The notes under the pieces are model-generated. The model saw only the letters and a program-made list of their open reading frames with translations, made no database searches and had not been told where the DNA came from. Both the position numbers and the translations under genes were made by a program. A stretch of DNA of 32,423 nt from Acidimicrobiia bacterium (GTDB lineage: Bacteria; Actinomycetota; Acidimicrobiia; Spongiisociales; SHLN01). The stretch lies in the NCBI GenBank assembly GCA_029862065.1, contig JAOTYB010000006.1, forward strand, positions 1 through 32,423, written 5' to 3'. Positions 15,286-23,390 of the stretch are shown here, one piece after another; within the stretch, counting starts at the first letter, position 1; each line of letters begins with the position of its first letter.

Positions 15286-17574
15286 ATGAAACGCCTAGCT
15301 GCGGCTATCGCTGTCTTTGCCATACTCGTACCACTGCAAGGAGCCATCGCCGGCGCCGACTCGACTTCCGGTACTGAGGTGGCCTTCTACGATCCGGGCT
15401 CGTCCAGCTGGCACATTCCCGGTGGCGACAGCTTCTACTACGGAGCCCCCGGCGACACCCCACTGTTGTGCGACTGGAACGGCGACGGTATCGCCACTGT
15501 CGGCGTGTATCGCGAGACCACCGGGTATCTGCTTCTGAGCAACGGACTCAGCACCGGAGTCGCCGACTATGAGTTCTACTACGGAAACCCGGGCGACCGG
15601 CCGCTGTGCGGAGACTGGAACGGCGATGGTGTTGACACGATTGGCATCTTCCGTCCGTCCGAGTCGCGGTTCTATCTGCGCGACACCAACTCGCTGGGAT
15701 TTGGGGACCGGGACTTCCAATTCGGTTTCTCCAAGGGGCTGCCGTTTGCTGGGGACTTCAATGGCGACGGTTACGACACCGTTGGTGTGCGTGATCCCAA
15801 GAACGGGTTCGTGGCCATCGCCCGCGGGCATGTGTCAGACGCGCCGGTGATGGAGGCCTACTTCGGGTCGTCCTCCGACACCCTGGTCGTCGGTGACTGG
15901 GACGGCGACGGCACCGATCGCATCGGCGTCTATCAGCCGGCCACCAAGACCCTGGCGGTCACCAACCTGTTCGGCACCGACAAGATCGCCCACGTCTATG
16001 ACCTGGGTGCTGTGACTGGCATCCCCCTCGCTGCCGAATTCGATGGTTCCGGCGGAGTCCAAACCAAGCATCCCGAGTACACGGGTGAGCTGGCCGACGT
16101 CGTCAAGCCAAAGGCGCAACCCGCTCCGGCAGCTCCGGCTCCGGCTCCGGCTCCGGCCGAGGAGCCCCCGGTTGAGCAATCGGCCACTCCTGTCCCAAGC
16201 GCCGCCCCGGCCTCCCCGATCGTCAAGCCGGCGGTTTCCATTCCCGGCAACGCGATCCGGATCGCCCCGGGCACCAGCATTCAGTCTGTAGTAGATCAGA
16301 ACGGTGGCAGTGCCACGTTCTTGATCGGCGCAGGTGTCCATCGCGAACAGTCGGTGAAGCCCAAGTCCGGCCAGACCTTCATCGGAGAGTCGGGTGCGGT
16401 GATGAGCGGTGCCCGGCTTCTCGAGGGTTGGCAGCGCGATGGCAATCTGTGGTTCGTCGGCGGACAAGGTCAGTCTGGCCGCTTGCACGGCGACTGTGTC
16501 TCGGGAGCTCCTCGGTGCAACTACCCCGAGGAGCTGTTTGTCAACGATGCCCGCATGAAGCATGTTTCGTCCAAGGGCTCAGTCGCAGCCGGTAGTTGGT
16601 TCTTTGACTACGGTTCCGACCGGATCTACATCGGCCAGGACCCGGCAGGCAAGCGAATCGAGACTTCGGTAACCGAGAGCGCCTTCACCGGTCAGGTGTC
16701 GAATGTCACGATCACCGGATTGGTTATCGAGAAGTACGCCAGCCCGGCCCAGGTCGGCGCGATCGATACGCGGGCCAACCCGAGCGGCAACACCAACGGC
16801 TCGGACTGGTTCATTGCCAACAATGAGGTCCGCAACAACCATGGTGTCGGCATCAAGTCGACCAACGGCAGCCGGGTGGTTGGCAACTACGTCCACCACA
16901 ACGGCCAGCTTGGCCTGGGTGGCGACGGTCCCGGAATGTTGATCGAGAACAACGAGATCTCCTACAACAATGCCTCGGGCTACGCCTACGGCTGGGAGGG
17001 TGGCGGCACCAAGTGGTCGAAGTCGACCGACCTGGTGGTTCGGAACAACTACTCGCACCACAACGTCGGTCCCGGCCTGTGGACTGACATCGACAACATG
17101 AACACGCTGTACGAGGGCAACCGAGTCACCAACAACGTTGGCATCGGTATCTTCCACGAGATCTCGTACAAGGCGGTCATCCGCAATAACTACATCGAGG
17201 GCAATGGCGCAGGCCACTCGGCGTGGTTGTGGGGAGCGGGCATCGTGGTGGCGGCTTCGCCCGATGTTGAGATCTACGGCAACGAGGTCATCAACAACGC
17301 CGACGGTATCGCCGGTATCCAGCAAAACCGCTCGGATGCTCCGGCCAGCTTCGGCCCGCAGATTGTCGCCAACCTGTACGTGCACGACAACAAGATCACG
17401 ATGAGTGAAGGTCACACCGGCCTCGTGCAGGACGTCGGTGACAACGCGGTGTTCACCAGCCGCAACAACCGCTTCGAGAACAATGAGTACACGCTCAACG
17501 GTTCCGACCGTCGGTTTGAATGGAACAACGGAGAGCGCAGCTTGCAAGAGTGGAACTCGTTCGGCCTGTCTTGA
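15286..17574 (+). CDS. Secreted 47-aa-repeat plus right-handed beta-helix protein (copy 1)
   Basis: This is an exported protein of 762 aa of unknown exact function, probably acting on or binding a polysaccharide. It has a signal peptide (KRLAAAIAVFAILVPLQGAIA). A repeat domain follows (about 27-260) with five units exactly 47 residues apart, marked DWNGDGI, DWNGDGV, DFNGDGY, DWDGDGT and a decayed EFDGSGG. Next come a Pro/Ala linker (about 268-320, APAPAPAPAEEPP) and a beta-helix of Asn-rich turns (NNEVRNNHGVGIKSTNG, HHNGQLG, GPGLWTDIDN, HEISYKAVIRNNYIEGNG). Cysteines 404 and 411 sit in CVSGAPRCNYPEELF. The track starts at ATG 15280, but GAGGG (15275-15279) touches that codon; ATG 15286 has the right spacing. 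The family resembles parallel beta-helix lyases and epimerases in fold only. Confidence 0.85.
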   Translation: MKRLAAAIAVFAILVPLQGAIAGADSTSGTEVAFYDPGSSSWHIPGGDSFYYGAPGDTPLLCDWNGDGIATVGVYRETTGYLLLSNGLSTGVADYEFYYGNPGDRPLCGDWNGDGVDTIGIFRPSESRFYLRDTNSLGFGDRDFQFGFSKGLPFAGDFNGDGYDTVGVRDPKNGFVAIARGHVSDAPVMEAYFGSSSDTLVVGDWDGDGTDRIGVYQPATKTLAVTNLFGTDKIAHVYDLGAVTGIPLAAEFDGSGGVQTKHPEYTGELADVVKPKAQPAPAAPAPAPAPAEEPPVEQSATPVPSAAPASPIVKPAVSIPGNAIRIAPGTSIQSVVDQNGGSATFLIGAGVHREQSVKPKSGQTFIGESGAVMSGARLLEGWQRDGNLWFVGGQGQSGRLHGDCVSGAPRCNYPEELFVNDARMKHVSSKGSVAAGSWFFDYGSDRIYIGQDPAGKRIETSVTESAFTGQVSNVTITGLVIEKYASPAQVGAIDTRANPSGNTNGSDWFIANNEVRNNHGVGIKSTNGSRVVGNYVHHNGQLGLGGDGPGMLIENNEISYNNASGYAYGWEGGGTKWSKSTDLVVRNNYSHHNVGPGLWTDIDNMNTLYEGNRVTNNVGIGIFHEISYKAVIRNNYIEGNGAGHSAWLWGAGIVVAASPDVEIYGNEVINNADGIAGIQQNRSDAPASFGPQIVANLYVHDNKITMSEGHTGLVQDVGDNAVFTSRNNRFENNEYTLNGSDRRFEWNNGERSLQEWNSFGLS

Positions 17575-17651
17575 GCTCCGCCGCTCTCCGGATTGGCGTT
17601 AGTGACACAGAGCGCTTATTGTCCCGGTGCGCTGACATGGGTTTTTGAGAA

Positions 17652-19805
17652 ATGGGCTGGAGAAAACGGATATTGCGTCGCCCCTTGCTGGTGGCATTTG
17701 CCCTGGTAGCGGCCGCGGTGGTGGGAGTTCCCCCCGCTGCGGCAGTCGATGGTGGGCCACAGGTGGCCTTCTACGACTCAAGCCTCGGACTGTGGCGCAT
17801 GGAGGGCATCGGGGACTTTTACTACGGCATCCCGTCCGACCAGCCGATGCTCTGCGATTGGAACGGTGATGGGACCGAGACGGTGGGGCTGTACCGTCCG
17901 ACTACCGGGTTCCTCCATCTTCGCCAGCAGAACAACTATGGATTTGCCGACGTCTCGATCTACTTCGGGATCCCCGAGGATCGCCCGGTCTGCGGTGATT
18001 GGAACGGCGACGGCATCGACACCGTTGGCGTGTACCGATCGTCGAACCGAACCTTTTACCTGCGGAACTCCAATGTGACCGGGATCGCCGAGCAGCAATT
18101 CACGTTCGGTGACGGTAACGGCACGCCGATCGCCGGCGATTGGAATGGCGACGGAAAAGACACCGTTGGCCTGTGGAAGCAGGGGAACGCGTACTACGAG
18201 CTCTCAAACGGGAACACGAGCGCCATCGGCCCCCACGCGTTCCTCGGTAATCCCGGGGACCCGGTGGTGGTAGCCGACTTCGACCAGAACGGTCGCGACA
18301 CCCTTGGCGTGTACCGGACCACCAATGGGCGCCTGTACCTCAGCGGTCTTGGTGAAGATGGCGGGACCCCTCGTGAATACTCGGTCGGGCTCCATGTTGG
18401 GATTCCGGTCGGTGGCGTAACCGGCGGAACTCCCGCCTCACCGGTCGGCGGTGCTGGCGGTGGTGGTGGCGGCACCGTGCCACCCGGAGCAATCAGCGTG
18501 TTCCCCGGCTCCAGCATCCAAGACGCCATCAATGCGGCCTCCGATGGATCGACCCTGTACATCCGGTCGGGCACCCACCGCATGCAGCGTTTCTCGCCCA
18601 AGTCCGGTCAGACAATCATTGGGGAGCCGGGAGCGGTTCTTAATGGATCGAAGGTGCTGAGCGGCTGGTCGCAAGACGGCGGCCAGTGGTGGGTGGGTGG
18701 CCAAAGCCAGCAGGGCGCTCAAGTTGGCGTTTGCGAGAACGCCAGCTCGCGTTGTCGCTACCCAGAAGAGCTGTTCATCAACAATGCTCGTCTCGAGCAC
18801 GTCAATAGTCGCTCGGCAGTTGGGCCCGGGAAGTGGTTCTTCGACTACGGCGCCGACCGCATCTACATAGGGGACAACCCCTCGGGCAAGACCGTCGAGA
18901 CCAGCGTGACGGAAGGGGCCGTTTACGGGAATGCCCCGAACGTCACCATCACCGGCCTGATCGTCGAGAAGTACGCCAACCCGGCCCAGCACGCCGCCAT
19001 CGACAACCGCCGCCACAACGGGGACGGCGGGGCCGACAACTGGGTCATCTCCGGCAACGAAGTCCGCTGGAACCACGGGGTGGGGATAAAAGTCGGCAAG
19101 AACGCCCGGGTCGAGAACAACAACATCCACCACAATGGGCAGCTCGGTGTGGGCGCAGTGGGGAGCGGGGCCGTCTTCAGTGGCAACGAAATCGCCTACA
19201 ACGGCCAGCTTTCGTTTCTGCTGGATTGGGAGCGGGGTGGATCCAAGTTCGCCGACACCACCAACATCCAGCTTCTCAACAACTACGTTCATCACAACTG
19301 GGGCCCCGGTTTGTGGGCCGACGACAACGCCAAGGACATGGTGTTCGCCAACAACACCATCAAGAACAACACCAAGGCCGGCATTTACTTCGAGATCAGC
19401 TACGACGCCCTCATCCGTGACAACTACATCGAAGGCAACGGGTTCGGGTTCACGCCCTGGCTGTGGGGCGGGGGGATCGTTATCTCGTCTTCTTCCGGAG
19501 TCGAGATTCGCGGCAACACCGTCGTCAACAACGCCGATGGCATCGGGGCGGTCGAACAGGATCGCTTTGAAACGGCCAAGTACGGGCCGCACATCATTCA
19601 GAACCTCTACGTCCACGGCAACACGGTCACCATGTCCGATGGGCTTACCGGCGTTGCCCAGGATGTCGGCTCAACCGCGGTGTTCACCAGCCGCAATAAT
19701 CGGTTCGAGAACAACACCTACAACCTGAGCGGCTCAGGCAACTGGTTCGAGTGGGACAACCGCCAGATGTCCTTCGACGCCTGGCGTGGCTACGGTCTCA
19801 ATTAA
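17652..19805 (+). CDS. Secreted 47-aa-repeat plus right-handed beta-helix protein (copy 2)
   Basis: This 717-aa paralogue of the preceding gene has the same domain order. It begins with a basic signal peptide (WRKRILRRPLLVAFALVAAA, cleavage after PPAAA). Five repeat units follow (DWNGDGT, DWNGDGI, DWNGDGK, DFDQNGR and a degenerate GGVTGG) spaced 47, 47, 46 and 47 residues apart. The linker is glycine-rich here (GGAGGGGGGT), not Pro/Ala-rich. The beta-helix shares CENASSRCRYPEELF (C361, C368), WERGGSKF, NWGPGLWADDN, FEISYDALIRDNYIEGNG and VVNNADGIGAVEQDR with copies 1 and 3. It lies 77 nt after copy 1 in the same direction. ATG 17652 has only a weak GAGAA upstream. An enzymatic role is inference; the conserved charged residues on the helix face are the candidates. 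Confidence 0.85.
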   Translation: MGWRKRILRRPLLVAFALVAAAVVGVPPAAAVDGGPQVAFYDSSLGLWRMEGIGDFYYGIPSDQPMLCDWNGDGTETVGLYRPTTGFLHLRQQNNYGFADVSIYFGIPEDRPVCGDWNGDGIDTVGVYRSSNRTFYLRNSNVTGIAEQQFTFGDGNGTPIAGDWNGDGKDTVGLWKQGNAYYELSNGNTSAIGPHAFLGNPGDPVVVADFDQNGRDTLGVYRTTNGRLYLSGLGEDGGTPREYSVGLHVGIPVGGVTGGTPASPVGGAGGGGGGTVPPGAISVFPGSSIQDAINAASDGSTLYIRSGTHRMQRFSPKSGQTIIGEPGAVLNGSKVLSGWSQDGGQWWVGGQSQQGAQVGVCENASSRCRYPEELFINNARLEHVNSRSAVGPGKWFFDYGADRIYIGDNPSGKTVETSVTEGAVYGNAPNVTITGLIVEKYANPAQHAAIDNRRHNGDGGADNWVISGNEVRWNHGVGIKVGKNARVENNNIHHNGQLGVGAVGSGAVFSGNEIAYNGQLSFLLDWERGGSKFADTTNIQLLNNYVHHNWGPGLWADDNAKDMVFANNTIKNNTKAGIYFEISYDALIRDNYIEGNGFGFTPWLWGGGIVISSSSGVEIRGNTVVNNADGIGAVEQDRFETAKYGPHIIQNLYVHGNTVTMSDGLTGVAQDVGSTAVFTSRNNRFENNTYNLSGSGNWFEWDNRQMSFDAWRGYGLN

Positions 19806-19829
19806 CCGCAGGGCCATAGACTCGACCCC

Positions 19830-21371
19830 GTGAAACCTTCACCCGGCCTGCTGGCCTTACGTCGCGACCTGGCTATTCCGCTGGCCATCCTGGGGGCGAC
19901 AATTCTGGTGGTAGCGGTGGTGGCCTGGCAGTCGGGAGCCGACGCCGGTCCGGCGGACGCCGCACCGCCCGGGACCGTCCCCGACGAGCGTGGATCAACC
20001 CAATCCGAGGGATCCACCACCACTCTTGCCCCGCTCGTGGCATCCGGGCCACCCACCCTGGTGGTGACGCCCGACGATGATCTCTCGAGCCTGGTGGCCA
20101 CCAGCCCGCCCGGATCCACCTTCGTCCTTGCCCCCGGAGTCCATCGGGGCGAGCTGCTGGAGCCCAGAGACGGGCAGGTGTTCACCGGCCGGCCCGGGGC
20201 GGTGCTCAGCGGTGCAGTGGTGGTGACCGGTTTTCAAGCTCGGGGAGCCATGTGGGTGGCGCAGGGGTTGGAGGCCGAAGGCCGGATTCATGGTCAGTGC
20301 TCGGGCGACAGCCCACGATGTTCATACCCGGAGGATCTGTTCATAGACGACCAGCTGCTGACTCATGTCGATTCGGCCGCACGGGTGGGGCCGGGGAGCT
20401 GGCACTTCGACCGAGGTGCCGACACCATCTACCTGGGCGAGAATCCGACAGGCCGAATCGTTGAGTTGAGTGTGGTGACTCACGCCTTCCGAGGCGACGC
20501 CGACGGGGTGACCATCGCCGACCTGGTGATTGAGAAGTATGCGGTGCCCGCCCAGGAAGGTGCCATCGACAGCCGTCGCGACACCAACGACCTGATCGGT
20601 GGCTCCGGCTGGGTGATCCGCGACAATGTTGTGCGGTGGAATCACGGAGTGGGCATCGCCGCCACCACCGGGGCGCTCGTCGAGGGAAACCAGGTCTACG
20701 AGAACGGCCAGCTGGGGATGGCCGCCAAGGGGGCAGGCGTGACCATTGTTGGAAATGAAGTGTATGGAAACAACACCGTCGGCTTCAGCACCGGCTGGGA
20801 GGCGGGTGGCAGCAAATTTGCCTTCACCCAGGGCCTGGTGGTTCAGGACAACTTCATTCACGACAATGACGGGCCGGGGTTGTGGACTGACATAGACAAC
20901 ATCGACACCACCTACGAGGGCAACCGGGTTATCGACAACACCGGCGCCGGGATCTATCACGAGATCAGCTATGACGCAGTGATCACCGGCAACGAGGTGC
21001 GCGGCAACGGATTTGGCTTCGATGCCTGGGTGTGGGGGGCGGGGATCCTCGTGTCGACCTCGGTGAACGTAGAGGTAACCGACAACCTGGTCTCCGGCAA
21101 CGCCGACGGCATCGTCGGCGTCGACCAGGACCGTTCTGATGCGCCAGCTTCCTACGGGGCACTCTCGCTGCAAAACCTGTCCGTCAGCAACAACGTGATC
21201 GCCGACAACGGTGGGTGGAGTGGGATAGGTCAGGACCGTGGCGACAACGCCGCTTTTAACTCGGCCAACAACCGCTTCTTCGACAACTCGTATACCCAGG
21301 ACGGTCGGCACTTTTTCTGGTTGAACGACCCTCGTACCTACGACGAGTGGGTGGCCTACGGCCAGGGGTGA
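19830..21371 (+). CDS. Membrane-anchored right-handed beta-helix protein (copy 3, no 47-aa repeats)
   Basis: This third paralogue is 513 aa and lacks the repeat domain. An N-terminal membrane segment at about 15-35 (IPLAILGATILVVAVVAW) has no obvious cleavage site, so the protein is probably anchored with the rest outside. A Ser/Thr/Pro spacer (about 40-75) leads into the beta-helix. Shared blocks are CSGDSPRCSYPEDLF (C157, C164), NHGVGIAATTGALVEGN, GWEAGGSKF, NDGPGLWTDIDN, YHEISYDAVITGNEVRGNG and GNADGIVGVDQDRSDAP. The start is GTG 19830, 24 nt after copy 2, so the three genes are probably co-transcribed. Copy 3 shows the beta-helix is the core function and the repeat domain an add-on. Confidence 0.85.
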   Translation: MKPSPGLLALRRDLAIPLAILGATILVVAVVAWQSGADAGPADAAPPGTVPDERGSTQSEGSTTTLAPLVASGPPTLVVTPDDDLSSLVATSPPGSTFVLAPGVHRGELLEPRDGQVFTGRPGAVLSGAVVVTGFQARGAMWVAQGLEAEGRIHGQCSGDSPRCSYPEDLFIDDQLLTHVDSAARVGPGSWHFDRGADTIYLGENPTGRIVELSVVTHAFRGDADGVTIADLVIEKYAVPAQEGAIDSRRDTNDLIGGSGWVIRDNVVRWNHGVGIAATTGALVEGNQVYENGQLGMAAKGAGVTIVGNEVYGNNTVGFSTGWEAGGSKFAFTQGLVVQDNFIHDNDGPGLWTDIDNIDTTYEGNRVIDNTGAGIYHEISYDAVITGNEVRGNGFGFDAWVWGAGILVSTSVNVEVTDNLVSGNADGIVGVDQDRSDAPASYGALSLQNLSVSNNVIADNGGWSGIGQDRGDNAAFNSANNRFFDNSYTQDGRHFFWLNDPRTYDEWVAYGQG

Positions 21372-21416
21372 TCGCGGCCGGCCGGGCCGTGAGGACGTCT
21401 AACGCTTGGGCTGCTC

Positions 21417-23336
21417 CTACGGCGCCGGGCTGTCGGTGGCGGCGGGTCGCTCGGGGGCGGGGGCGGGATTGGCCTGCCGCTTCTTCGGCATCGACCCCGG
21501 GGCGGCAGCCGCTCCCGGTACCTTGGACCATCGCTTCAGCAGGCCTTTGCTCGGTTCGCCGTTGCTGCGCATAGTCGCGACGCCTCCGCCGAGAATGTCC
21601 TTGAGGGAGCCTTCGATGTCGGTCTGATCAGCCCGCAGGGGTGACCGGTTGTAGATGTACCCGACCGGCTTGGTGCCGATGAACTCGAGCCGGTCGACGA
21701 CCTCTTCGAGCTCGGATACGGCTCCGCCGTGATTGACGACCAGCAAGGCCCCGTCGGCGTAGCGAGAGATGATGCTCGTATAGGCAACATGCAGCAGCGG
21801 AGGAGTGTCGATGAGGACGAGGTCGAACTCGTCGCGAATGCCTTCGAAGAACACCCGGGTGGCCGCGCTGCGAAAGAAGTTGGCGGCGATAACCGGACGG
21901 TGGCCGCGGGACAGCAGGTTGAGAGAGGCACCGTCGGCGACGGGGACTGTGACGATGGCCCGGCGCAGATCGGCCCCGGTCTCCACGACCTCGGTGATGC
22001 CCGTGGCGGGCGGGATGTTGCCTACCAGGAGCTGGCTGAGGTTCTGGCTGCCAAAGTCAGCGTCCACCACCAGGACCCGATTGCCCTCACGGGCAGCTGC
22101 CATGGCGGCGTTGGCCAGCACTGTCGTTTTGCCATCGCGGGCGCTGCCAGAGATAACGACCAGGCTGCGGGCGCCGGAGGAGGCCGACTGAATGTCGAGG
22201 GCGGCGGCGGCGAATCGGAACGCCTCCGCCGTTCGGGTCTGTGGCATGTCCTGCACGGGGAGGGCGGAGGTGATGCCTTCGTCGGCGAAGCGTGGGACTT
22301 CGGAGATGATCGGGGCGTCGATGACGATCTCAGGCTCGGCGCGGCTGGTGAAGCTGCGGCGGCGGATGGCGATGGAGTAGGCGGCGCCCATTGCCAGGAA
22401 AGAGGCAGCCACGGCGCCGATAATCCCGGCCCGGGTCGCTTCGCGCCCGTCACCTTTCGGCAGCGGGGCAGGCGAGGTGAGCGATATGCCTCGGGTCACC
22501 AGCTTGGAGTCGACGGCGATCTCGTCGCGGCGGGTCTCGAGGGTTGAGCGCCGAGCGATGGTGCTCTCCAGTTCCTGAATCAGCGGGCTGAGGGTGGGGT
22601 TGGTGCTCTCAACACTCTGGATCTCTTGATAGGTCTGTACCTGCAGCAGGAGGTCGGACAGCTCGAGGCGGATGGCGGCAGCCCGGATGTCGGAGGTTGT
22701 GTCTGCCAGCTCATCCTGCAATGCGACGATCCGGTCGACGGCGCGGGTGAACTGTCCATCGAGATCGGCTCGGAGCAGGCTGGATGAGCGGGCGACGGCC
22801 ACTCTGGCCTGAATATCGAGCACCTGGTTGTCCACCTCGGCCAGGGAGGCGTCGAGCTCGGCCAGGGCAGCTTCGGCGCTGGTCTCGGCCGTCTCTTCCT
22901 TCACCTGTTGATAGGCGGCAACGAGGGCATTGGCCACGATCTGCGCCTCTTGCTTGTCCGGACCGGAAACCCGAATCGTGATGAGGCTGCTGTCGGAGTC
23001 TCCGTCGATGGTCGACATGTCGCTGACGTCGTTGTCGAAATCGGGAAGTTGGGTGAGAACGATGGCCTCAGCACTGTTCTCCACAGCCGGTGAGTCGAGG
23101 ATCTGAACCTGATCCGCTGTGTAGCGGTCGGATTGGGCCGACCGAGTCGAGTCGAAGACGGTGATCGCGCCGGGATCCTCCACGATCAGCTCGGCCTTGG
23201 CGGTGAACACCGGCGAGGTAAACGTCGCCCAGGCGACACCGAGTACGGCGCCGACCATGACCAGGAATAGGACGAGCCACTTGTAGCGCCATACGGCGCC
23301 CGGAATCGTCGGATCGAGCGGTGAAATGTCGTTCAT
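21417..23336 (-). CDS. Wzc/CpsCD-like polysaccharide co-polymerase with kinase-type ATPase domain (copy 2)
   Basis: This 639-aa protein repeats the architecture of the gene at 6947-8932. TM1 lies near 20-40 (LVLFLVMVGAVLGVAWATF), the outer region has coiled-coil segments, and TM2 is near 305-330 (AGIIGAVAASFLAMGAAYSIA). The ATPase domain has Walker A GSARDGKTT (K403), VLVVDADFGS and LVLIDTPPLL. Shared motifs with copy 1 include the ADQV-IL block near residue 85 and GYIY plus PLRA before the tail. The Pro/Ala/Lys-rich tail has no tyrosines. ATG 23336 has GAGG four nt upstream. It converges on the third beta-helix gene with 45 nt between stops. It may act with a second export route or be a partner of copy 1. 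Confidence 0.92.
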   Translation of the reverse strand: MNDISPLDPTIPGAVWRYKWLVLFLVMVGAVLGVAWATFTSPVFTAKAELIVEDPGAITVFDSTRSAQSDRYTADQVQILDSPAVENSAEAIVLTQLPDFDNDVSDMSTIDGDSDSSLITIRVSGPDKQEAQIVANALVAAYQQVKEETAETSAEAALAELDASLAEVDNQVLDIQARVAVARSSSLLRADLDGQFTRAVDRIVALQDELADTTSDIRAAAIRLELSDLLLQVQTYQEIQSVESTNPTLSPLIQELESTIARRSTLETRRDEIAVDSKLVTRGISLTSPAPLPKGDGREATRAGIIGAVAASFLAMGAAYSIAIRRRSFTSRAEPEIVIDAPIISEVPRFADEGITSALPVQDMPQTRTAEAFRFAAAALDIQSASSGARSLVVISGSARDGKTTVLANAAMAAAREGNRVLVVDADFGSQNLSQLLVGNIPPATGITEVVETGADLRRAIVTVPVADGASLNLLSRGHRPVIAANFFRSAATRVFFEGIRDEFDLVLIDTPPLLHVAYTSIISRYADGALLVVNHGGAVSELEEVVDRLEFIGTKPVGYIYNRSPLRADQTDIEGSLKDILGGGVATMRSNGEPSKGLLKRWSKVPGAAAAPGSMPKKRQANPAPAPERPAATDSPAP

Positions 23337-23390
23337 GAGCCTCAGTGGGTAGAGCCTGGATATCGGACGAAACGGCGGTGCAATTGAGCG

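Noticed and set aside
14995-15347. ORFs 14995..15276 (+) and 15045..15347 (-) with repeated RPASGVRR / GRRTQDA peptides
   Set aside because: They are translations of the 7-nt tandem arrays; three 7-nt units give a 7-residue peptide repeat in any open frame. No start signal or domain supports a protein.
16579-17547. 322-aa minus-strand ORF opposite the first beta-helix gene, with similar antisense ORFs at 18438..19616 and 20322..21311
   Set aside because: All three are shadow frames kept open by the GC-rich codon pattern of the repeated beta-helix genes. Their similarity to each other follows from that of the sense genes.
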